This document shows positions 58,414 through 64,000 of a DNA stretch of 64,000 bases, piece after piece (position 1 is the first letter of the stretch; each line of letters starts with the position of its first letter). Under the pieces are notes generated by a model that saw nothing but the letters and a program-made list of their open reading frames with translations, was not told the origin of the DNA and did no database searches. The position numbers and the translations under genes were made by a program. This DNA comes from Parvibaculum sp040216885. GTDB taxonomy: Bacteria; Pseudomonadota; Alphaproteobacteria; Parvibaculales; Parvibaculaceae. The stretch spans positions 124,001-188,000 of the forward strand of contig JAVJOG010000022.1 of the NCBI GenBank assembly GCA_040216885.1. The letters run 5' to 3'.

Positions 58414-59154
58414 ATGTCCAGCGCGCTGAAACGGGCCATCGAGGAGGCGTACCGCGTGGTGGTGTTCACCGGCGCGGGCATCAGCACGGAATCGGGGATT
58501 CCGGATTTCCGCAGTCCGGGGGGTCTGTGGACCAAGATGTCGCCCATCGACTTTTCGGATTTCATCCGCTCCGAGGAGTTGCGGCGCGAGGCATGGCGGC
58601 GGAAATTCGAGATCGACAAGACCATCGTCGCGGCTGAACCCAACAAGGGGCACATGGCGATCGCCAAGCTTGTCGACAGCGGCAAGGCGAGCCATGTCAT
58701 CACGCAGAACATCGACAACCTGCACCAGAACTCCGGTGTGCCGGCCGAGCGCATCATCGAGCTGCACGGTAACGGCACCTATGCGAAATGCCTCGATTGC
58801 GGCGCGCGGCACGAGCTGCATGAGGTGAAGGCGATCTACGATGCCTCGCCGGCAGCACCCGTCTGCAAGTCGTGCAAGGGCATCGTCAAGTCGGCGACGA
58901 TTTCCTTCGGGCAAGCGATGCCGGAGGAGGAGATGCGCCGTGCCGAGGAAGCGACGCTTGGTTGCGACCTCTTTCTGGCCATCGGTTCGTCCTTGCAGGT
59001 CTATCCGGCGGCGGGCTTCCCGATCCTCGCCAAGCGCAACGGCGCGACGCTCGTCATCCTCAACCGCGAACCGACGCCACTCGACGAGATTGCCGATCTT
59101 GTGATCCATGAAGAGATCGGCCCGACGCTGGCGCCGATCGCGATGCTGAATTGA
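58414..59154 (+). CDS. cobB: NAD-dependent protein deacylase (sirtuin)
   Basis: A 246-residue sirtuin. VFTGAGISTESGIPDFRSPG binds NAD, THE ITQNIDNLHQNSGV segment follows, the catalytic His is in IIELHGNGTYAKC, and zinc is held by two Cys-x2-Cys pairs (CLDCGARHELHEV, CKSCKGIVK). ISFGQAMPEEEMRRAEEA and FLAIGSSLQVYPAAGFP complete the fold. It removes acetyl or other acyl groups from lysines, for example of acyl-CoA synthetases. Cytoplasmic. Confidence 0.94.
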   Translation: MSSALKRAIEEAYRVVVFTGAGISTESGIPDFRSPGGLWTKMSPIDFSDFIRSEELRREAWRRKFEIDKTIVAAEPNKGHMAIAKLVDSGKASHVITQNIDNLHQNSGVPAERIIELHGNGTYAKCLDCGARHELHEVKAIYDASPAAPVCKSCKGIVKSATISFGQAMPEEEMRRAEEATLGCDLFLAIGSSLQVYPAAGFPILAKRNGATLVILNREPTPLDEIADLVIHEEIGPTLAPIAMLN

Positions 59155-59180
59155 GGGGGGTTTCGCAAAACAACCAACGT

Positions 59181-59339
59181 CGTCACCCCCGGACTTGATC
59201 CGGGGGTCCAGAAGCCGCCGCAGGCGGCGTCCCTCTTCGGAAAAAATCTTCGCGCTTTCCGGATGTGATGATGGTGTTTTTTGAAGATCGACGGCGCTGG
59301 CGCGCCTTCTGGATTGCCGGATCAAGTCCGGCAATGACG
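59181..59339. repeat. Composite palindromic intergenic repeat, copy B
   Basis: Left part CGTCACCCCCGGACTTGATC with its complement, CCAGAAGCCGCCGCAGGCGG, a middle with AAAATCTTCGCG, and right part GGCGCGCCTTCTGGATTGCC ending GTCCGGCAATGACGA. The order of parts is the reverse complement of copy A at 41959-42124. It lies between the sirtuin and glucosidase genes. Confidence 0.85.
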
Positions 59340-59380
59340 AATTGAATAAGTTGAAAACACGACTGAAGGAATCCCGATCC

Positions 59381-60991
59381 GTGACACAAACTCCCGACTG
59401 GTGGAAGGGCGCCGTCGTCTACCAGATTTATCCGCGCAGTTTCCGCGATACGAATGGCGACGGCATCGGCGATCTTCGCGGCATTGAGGAGAAGCTCGAT
59501 CATGTCGCCGGGCTCGGGGCCGATGCGATCTGGCTGTCGCCGATCTATCCCTCGCCCAATCGCGATTTCGGCTATGACGTGTCGGATTATTGCGCCATCG
59601 CGCCCGAGATGGGAACGATGGCGGATTTCGACCGGCTGCTCGCCGCGGTTCATAAACGCGGCATGAAGCTCATTCTCGATCAGGTGCTGGCGCATTCGTC
59701 GGACCAGCACCAATGGTTCGCCGAAAGCCAGCTCTCGGCCGACAATCCGAAATCGGACTGGTATGTCTGGGCGGATGCGAAGGAAGACGGGACGGTGCCG
59801 AATAATTGGCTCTCGGCTTTTGGCGGGCCGGCATGGTCGTGGAACCCCGTCAGGCGGCAGTATTACCATCACAAGTTTCTGAAGAGCCAGCCGAAGCTCA
59901 ACTTCCACAATCCGGATGTCGTGAGCGCTTGCATGGATGTGTTGCGCTTCTGGCTCGACAAGGGCGTCGACGGTTTCCGCCTCGATGTCGCAAATTCCTA
60001 TGTGCATGATGCGAAGCTCACCGACAATCCGCCGCTGCCGCGCGACGAACGCTCCTTTCTCGACTGGGCGCATGCGCCGCGTCTACAGCGCCACATCCAC
60101 GACGCCAACATGCCCGAGAACGAATGGGCGATGAAGCGCGTGCGGGCGACGATGGAAGAGTATGAAGACCGTCTTGCCTTTGGCGAGTTTTCCGAGCGGC
60201 CGGAAATGTTCGGTCTCTATGCGGGCGGGCGGGAGCGGCTGCATACCGGGTATACGTTCGACTTTCTTGAGGACTGGAGTTTCGCGCCCGCCATCTTCCG
60301 CCGTTACTACGAAGAACTGCTGGCGCCGATGCCCGATCTCTTTCCCTGCGTCACGTTTTCAAACCACGACATCGTGCGTCCGGTCACGCGGTGGGGCGGC
60401 GGGCGCGGTGACGACGCGCTGGCGAAGCTTGGGCTGACGCTGCTGGTCGCGCTCAAGGGCACGGTGCTGATGTTCGAGGGTGAGGAACTCGGGCTGCCGG
60501 AAGTCGATCTCGAACGCCATCACATCAAGGATCCGGTCGGGGATCTCTATTTTCCGTGGTCGAAGGGCCGCGACGGCTGCCGTACGCCGATGCCGTGGGA
60601 GCGGCACACGCATGAAGCGGGCTTCACCGCCGCCGCGCCCTGGCTGCCGATCCCCGACTATCACCGCGAGCGCGCCGTCGATGTTCAGCAGACGGACAAG
60701 AACTCGGTGCTCGCCCATGCCCGCGCCGCCGTCGCGCTCCGCAAGGCGCACCCGGCGCTGGCGCGCGGCGCGATCCGCTTTCTCGACGCCGGCGAGCCCG
60801 TGCTGGCCTTCGAGCGCGAAGGCGAGGGGGAACGCCTCCTCTGCGTCTTCAATCTCGGGAAGAAACCAGAAGCGACGGCGTTCGAGCTGCCGGCCGGCGC
60901 GGGCGAAGCGGTGTTCATGCTGGGCGACGTCGCACGCGATGGATCGGTGTTGAATCTCGGCGCGCGGGCGGCGGCGATTTTCAGGGACTGA
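59381..60991 (+). CDS. GH13 alpha-glucosidase
   Basis: A 536-residue glycoside hydrolase family 13 enzyme. WWKGAVVYQIYPRSFRDTNG at the start, nucleophile Asp202 in DGFRLDVANSY, acid/base Glu269 in LAFGEFSERPEM and Asp330 in VTFSNHDIVRP make the catalytic triad. The first conserved region reads LILDQVLAHSSDQHQWF, with Ala-His rather than Asn-His, the form seen in proteobacterial GH13_23 alpha-glucosidases. It has no signal peptide, so it probably splits maltose-type sugars inside the cell. GTG start with AAGGAA upstream; a longer frame would start inside the repeat. Confidence 0.92.
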   Translation: MTQTPDWWKGAVVYQIYPRSFRDTNGDGIGDLRGIEEKLDHVAGLGADAIWLSPIYPSPNRDFGYDVSDYCAIAPEMGTMADFDRLLAAVHKRGMKLILDQVLAHSSDQHQWFAESQLSADNPKSDWYVWADAKEDGTVPNNWLSAFGGPAWSWNPVRRQYYHHKFLKSQPKLNFHNPDVVSACMDVLRFWLDKGVDGFRLDVANSYVHDAKLTDNPPLPRDERSFLDWAHAPRLQRHIHDANMPENEWAMKRVRATMEEYEDRLAFGEFSERPEMFGLYAGGRERLHTGYTFDFLEDWSFAPAIFRRYYEELLAPMPDLFPCVTFSNHDIVRPVTRWGGGRGDDALAKLGLTLLVALKGTVLMFEGEELGLPEVDLERHHIKDPVGDLYFPWSKGRDGCRTPMPWERHTHEAGFTAAAPWLPIPDYHRERAVDVQQTDKNSVLAHARAAVALRKAHPALARGAIRFLDAGEPVLAFEREGEGERLLCVFNLGKKPEATAFELPAGAGEAVFMLGDVARDGSVLNLGARAAAIFRD

Positions 60992-61018
60992 TTGTCCCAA
61001 GGGTAGCCGGTACTAACG

Positions 61019-61039
61019 ACCTCCCCGCAAGGGGGAGGT
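61019..61039. repeat. Short GC hairpin (ACCTCCCC-GCAA-GGGGGAGGT)
   Basis: An eight- to nine-pair hairpin with a GCAA loop, 28 bases after the glucosidase stop. No T run follows, so termination would be weak. The CCTCCCC/GGGGAGG form is a common dispersed intergenic hairpin in such genomes. Confidence 0.55.
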
Positions 61040-61172
61040 AGGGGATGCGGGGCGTCCCCCATTTCCTCCGTATTAAGATTAAAAACAGAAGCCGCAATCC
61101 GGCCTTTATCCCGCCGGAATCGGGGTCCAGATTCTGGAGACTACGCGGGGGATTTGGGCAACCTGAAAGAGG

Positions 61173-61195
61173 GGCCCGCGTCCAATCCGCGGGCC
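61173..61195 (+). promoter_or_regulatory. Strong hairpin next to the ribosome site of the secreted-protein gene
   Basis: GGCCCGCG-TCCAATC-CGCGGGCC, a perfect eight-pair stem, ends one base before or at the GGAGG that precedes the ATG at 61203. It could limit ribosome access or insulate the site from upstream RNA; only the structure is seen. Confidence 0.45.
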
Positions 61196-61202
61196 GGAGG
61201 AC

Positions 61203-61676
61203 ATGAAGCACTCCCCGGTTTCCCGGATGTCGCTTCGACAGCGGCTCTGGGCTTCTTCCCTTCTCTTCCTGCTGATTGCGGCCGTCGCCGGGCTTTCCGC
61301 CCGCCCGGCATTGGCGGCGCCGGACGAGCCGTTGCCGCAAGGCTCGCTCTCCTTCGCCGCGCCGCTGTCGCCTCTCGCACCGCAGACCTTCTGGTTCAGC
61401 ACGCCGGCAAGCCTGCCGGACGAGAAGGCCATCGATCTGCGCCTGCATCACGCGCTCGGCATCACGGTCTCGCCGCGCCCAGCGGCCACCGCGCCGCGCG
61501 GGGTCAAGCGTTCCAAGAGCACGCTCTCGACATCGTTGCGCTCCGCCGTCGAGCGGGTCAGCGACAGCACCGGCCGCCGCATCGAATTCCGCAAGGGCGA
61601 TCTGATCCTCAACATTTCCGACACGCTCTACTGGCGCCTCGACGAGCCGGAGATCACCTACAGGATCAGGTTTTGA
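61203..61676 (+). CDS. Hypothetical secreted protein
   Basis: A 157-residue protein with a signal peptide (basic start, SSLLFLLIAAVAGLSARPAL, likely cleavage at ALAA near residue 39). The mature part begins APDEPLPQGSLSFAAPLSPL, has a basic middle (RGVKRSKSTLSTSLRSAVER) and ends with a strand-rich region DTLYWRLDEPEITYRIRF. GGAGG is three bases before the ATG. I do not recognise it. Codon use matches the window. Confidence 0.7.
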   Translation: MKHSPVSRMSLRQRLWASSLLFLLIAAVAGLSARPALAAPDEPLPQGSLSFAAPLSPLAPQTFWFSTPASLPDEKAIDLRLHHALGITVSPRPAATAPRGVKRSKSTLSTSLRSAVERVSDSTGRRIEFRKGDLILNISDTLYWRLDEPEITYRIRF

Positions 61677-61688
61677 GGGGAAGGGCGC

Positions 61689-63302
61689 TCACTTCCCGCG
61701 CCGCCGCTCCATCTCCTCCATCGTGTCGACATCCTTCAGCGCCGCGTCGTCTTGCATCGCCACTTCGCAGACGGCGTCGGCATGTTCGCCGATCAGATGT
61801 TTCGCGCCCGTGTCGCCCTTCGTCTCCGTCATCGCGGCGAACCATTCGCGGCCCCACAGGACCGGGTTGCCGCGTTTTCCGCCTACGGTCGGCACGCAGA
61901 TGGTCCGGCCCTCTTCCGGGTCGAAGGCGGCGATCAGGCGGTCGAGGTGGTGGCTGCGGATGTCGGGCATGTCGCCCAGGCAGATCAGGGCCGCGTCGAT
62001 GTCATCGGGCAGGCCGTTTATCCCCACCCTCAACGAGGTGCTCAGCCCCTCTTTGTGACAGTTGTTTGACAGTTTCGTGACAGCGAGCCCTTCGAGCGCC
62101 TGTTCGACCTCTGCCGCGCGGTCGCCGGTGACGACGATCACCGGGTCCGCCGACGAGGCCAGCGCCGCTTCGGCGACGTGGCGGACCATGGGCTTGCCGT
62201 CTACGGCCATGGTCAGCTTGTTCGGTCCGCCCATGCGGCGCGACTGGCCGGCGGCCAGAATTATCGCGGCAACACGGGGGCTTGGCGGCGTCGCGCGGGT
62301 GCCTTCGCGCGGTTGCGGGCGCGACGGGATTTCCTTCAGCAGGCCGCCGACGCCCATGGCGGCGACATCGGCCGGCGTCACGTCGAGGCCGGCCAGCAGC
62401 CGCGCCAGCACCCAGTCGAAGCCGTTGAGCTTTGGCGAGCGCGCGCAGCCGGGCAGGCCGATGACAGGTGTTTTATCGTGGCGGGCCAACAACATAAGGT
62501 TGCCAGGGTCGACCGGCATTCCGAAGTGCAACACCTCGCCGCCCGCTTGCGCGATGCCTGCGGGCACGACGTCGCGGCGGTCGACCGTTGCCGAGGCGCC
62601 GAAGATCAGCACCGGCGAGCAGTCCTCGGCCAGCAGTTCGCGCACCGCGCCGGCGACCGCCAACTCATTGTGTTCGCAGCGGATTTCGCGCGCGATCATG
62701 CTTCCCATCGCGGCGAGGCGCGCGTCGAGGATGCCGCGGCTCTTGTCCATGACGCTCGTTTTGGTGTCCGGCAGTTGCGTCGCGACAAGGCCGAGGCGGT
62801 GCGGCTTGAAGGCATGCAGCGTCATCGCGCTGGTGCCGTCGCGCGCGATTTCCAGCGCGCGGTCGAGTTCGGCGCGCGGTGCGGCAAAGGGAATTATCTT
62901 AATGGTGGCAAGCATTTGCCGCGCAGTCACGCTTTCAAATGGCGCCAGCGTCGCCACCGTGATCGCCTCGCCGATGGCGTTGATCGCGGCGATGCGCGTG
63001 GCGTCGATCTCGACGATGCCGCCGGCCTCGGCATGCAGGTTGGCGCGGCCGGTGAATGGCGCCGCGGCGCGAATTCCTTTTCCTGCCAAGGCCTCGGCGA
63101 GCGCCTCCGCCGCTTCGTCTTCCGCCACGTCGCTCGCTTCGAGGCGCGCCGCGATGACGGTGGCGACGCCCGCCGCTTTCAGCGCCGCGACATCGGCGGT
63201 GCTCAAGTGCCTGCCTTTCTTGAAGGTTTCGCTTCCGACTTTTCGCGAATGGGCGAGGATCGCGCCTTCGGCTTCGTCGGGTGTCAGCTCGCCGAAGATC
63301 AT
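61689..63302 (-). CDS. Molybdopterin-binding (MoeA/MoaB-like) and MobA-like nucleotidyltransferase fusion
   Basis: A 537-residue fusion. The N-terminal 335 residues include a MoCF_biosynth-type domain (SVMDKSRGILDARLAAMGSM, SPVLIFGASATVDRRDVVPA, PVIGLPGCARSPKLNGFDWV). The C-terminal 190 residues are a MocA/MobA-type transferase starting AAIILAAGQSRRMGGPNKL, with ALICLGDMPDIRSHHLDRLI (metal-binding Asp). It probably adds CMP to molybdopterin for xanthine-dehydrogenase-type enzymes. The start overlaps the xdhC stop by four bases. Confidence 0.9.
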   Translation of the reverse strand: MIFGELTPDEAEGAILAHSRKVGSETFKKGRHLSTADVAALKAAGVATVIAARLEASDVAEDEAAEALAEALAGKGIRAAAPFTGRANLHAEAGGIVEIDATRIAAINAIGEAITVATLAPFESVTARQMLATIKIIPFAAPRAELDRALEIARDGTSAMTLHAFKPHRLGLVATQLPDTKTSVMDKSRGILDARLAAMGSMIAREIRCEHNELAVAGAVRELLAEDCSPVLIFGASATVDRRDVVPAGIAQAGGEVLHFGMPVDPGNLMLLARHDKTPVIGLPGCARSPKLNGFDWVLARLLAGLDVTPADVAAMGVGGLLKEIPSRPQPREGTRATPPSPRVAAIILAAGQSRRMGGPNKLTMAVDGKPMVRHVAEAALASSADPVIVVTGDRAAEVEQALEGLAVTKLSNNCHKEGLSTSLRVGINGLPDDIDAALICLGDMPDIRSHHLDRLIAAFDPEEGRTICVPTVGGKRGNPVLWGREWFAAMTETKGDTGAKHLIGEHADAVCEVAMQDDAALKDVDTMEEMERRRGK

Positions 63303-63976
63303 TGGCGCAAGCTCCCGGTGATCTCGGCCATGATCGAGATGGCGATCTCGGCCGGGCTTTTCGCGCCGATGGACAGGCCGACTGGCCCGTGAATGCGAGC
63401 AATATCGATATCTTCGAAGCCCGCTTCCTTCAGCCGTGCGACGCGGGCGGCATGCGTCTTCTTCGAGCCGAGCGCGCCGATATAGAAGGAGGGGCTGTTG
63501 AGCGCGGCCTGCAGCGCCGGGTCGTCGAGCTTCGGATCGTGGGTCAGCGTGACGACCGCCGTGCGCGTGTCGGGGGCGAGGGCGGCCATCGCGTCGTCGG
63601 GCCAGTCGTGACGCAAGTCGATGTCGGGAAAGCGGTTTTCGGATGCGAAGGAGGTGCGCGGATCGATCACCGTCACGTCGTAGCCGGCAAGCGCCGCCAT
63701 ACGCGCCAGCGGCTGCGCGATGTGGACGGCGCCGACGACGAGGAGGCGCAGCGGCGGATTGAAGGGGTTGAGGAACCAGTCGCCATCGGGACCGGCAATA
63801 ACGGATGCACGATCGCTCGCCAGCACCTCATGCGATACTTCAGTTAACCAGCTTTCTTGTTGTTTTTCAGTTGGATAGAGGAGTTTCCCGAATCCATCCG
63901 TTAACCGCGTCGCCAGCACCACGGGGCGCTTGGCGGCGCGATCCTCGACCAGTTTTGCGAGAATTCCGGCGTCCAT
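63299..63976 (-). CDS. XdhC family molybdoenzyme maturation protein
   Basis: A 225-residue protein with the XdhC_CoxI domain at the N-terminus (about residues 10-75) and an XdhC_C Rossmann domain (RLLVVGAVHIAQPLARMAAL; TAVVTLTHDPKLDDPALQAA; FYIGALGSKKTHAARVARLK). It sulfurates and inserts the molybdenum cofactor into xanthine dehydrogenase or CO dehydrogenase relatives. The Rossmann motif reads VGAVHI where a Gly-x-Gly-x-x-Gly pattern is usual. Coupled to the MobA fusion; the enzyme it serves is probably beyond the right edge. Confidence 0.92.
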   Translation of the reverse strand: MDAGILAKLVEDRAAKRPVVLATRLTDGFGKLLYPTEKQQESWLTEVSHEVLASDRASVIAGPDGDWFLNPFNPPLRLLVVGAVHIAQPLARMAALAGYDVTVIDPRTSFASENRFPDIDLRHDWPDDAMAALAPDTRTAVVTLTHDPKLDDPALQAALNSPSFYIGALGSKKTHAARVARLKEAGFEDIDIARIHGPVGLSIGAKSPAEIAISIMAEITGSLRQ

Positions 63977-63977
63977 C

Positions 63978-64000
63978 TCAGCCCGTCACCGGTTCGACCA
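63978..64000 (-). CDS. C-terminal end of an upstream gene (partial)
   Basis: A frame entering from the right edge ends VEPVTG and a TGA one base before the xdhC start, a spacing typical of coupled genes. Only six codons are visible, so product is unknown; a second XdhC/CoxI-type or molybdoenzyme-linked gene is the likely context. Confidence 0.3.

Overview
This window is 64 kb of high-GC chromosome from an alphaproteobacterium. The evidence is the housekeeping content and gene order: 5-aminolevulinate synthase (HemA, the C4 haem route), a MucR/Ros regulator, the run glyA-nrdR-ribD-ribE-ribBX-ribH-nusB-thiL followed by a membrane pyrophosphatase, the run yceD-plsX-fabH-ihfA-merR, the alphaproteobacterial small families DUF2842 and DUF6898, and the aminotransferase-hom-glpX-recJ cluster. 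A class I PHA synthase, a valine catabolic operon and an XdhC/MobA-type molybdoenzyme maturation pair suggest a metabolically versatile, probably aerobic organism of Hyphomicrobiales or Parvibaculum type. I cannot fix the genus from sequence alone. The region is almost entirely core chromosome: no insertion sequence, prophage, CRISPR array or rRNA was seen.

Layout. 1-5.7 kb (minus strand): start of a TRAP-type binding protein, the RDD/SLC13/bpt group, and motA-motB. 5.9-9.6 kb: flavin reductase, a MarR regulator, and a divergent exbB-exbD-exbD-tonB-like operon with unusual features. 9.7-12.3 kb: an oxidoreductase/PLP-decarboxylase pair and a TetR regulator. 12.3-16.5 kb: hemB and a three-gene valine degradation operon. 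16.7-20.3 kb: an LdtR-like MarR regulator, a DUF1295 membrane protein, an L,D-transpeptidase and a glycerophosphodiesterase. 20.4-22.4 kb: hemA, a small overlapping gene and mucR. 22.8-31.9 kb: the riboflavin/thiamine operon and hppA. 32-38.6 kb: a cation/proton antiporter, bamE, and the fatty-acid/IHF operon, followed by tRNA-Pro and a 27-residue peptide gene. 39-44.6 kb: DUF2842, ctaA, metY, CoA-binding, enoyl-CoA hydratase, GNAT and thioesterase genes, interspersed with palindromic repeats. 44.9-47.8 kb: rplM-rpsI, argC and a DMT exporter. 47.8-48.8 kb: a small AT-richer accessory patch carrying higBA. 49-57.3 kb: phaC, a lipoprotein, and aminotransferase-hom-glpX-recJ. 57.4-64 kb: tRNA-Glu, a frameshifted secreted-protein gene, a glyoxalase, a sirtuin, a GH13 alpha-glucosidase, a secreted protein, and a MobA fusion with XdhC.

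How genes work together. hemA and hemB supply the first two steps of tetrapyrrole synthesis and ctaA makes haem A. ribD/E/BX/H make riboflavin, but the GTP cyclohydrolase II part of RibBX lacks its zinc cysteines, so a separate ribA must lie elsewhere. The acyl-CoA dehydrogenase, hydrolase and 3-hydroxyisobutyrate dehydrogenase form consecutive valine-degradation steps. plsX and fabH feed phospholipid and fatty-acid synthesis.

Most interesting observations: (i) the Ton-like operon at 7.2-9.6 kb, in which one ExbD has Asn in place of the essential Asp and the TonB-like protein keeps the Ser-x3-His transmembrane motif but ends in an unfamiliar four-cysteine domain; (ii) a 27-codon membrane-peptide gene with an ideal ribosome site just after tRNA-Pro; (iii) a MucR protein lacking three of four zinc ligands; (iv) a frameshifted secreted gene; (v) two abutting palindromes over the higBA promoter; (vi) a family of composite palindromic intergenic repeats; (vii) a perfect 20-bp palindrome before the rplM promoter.
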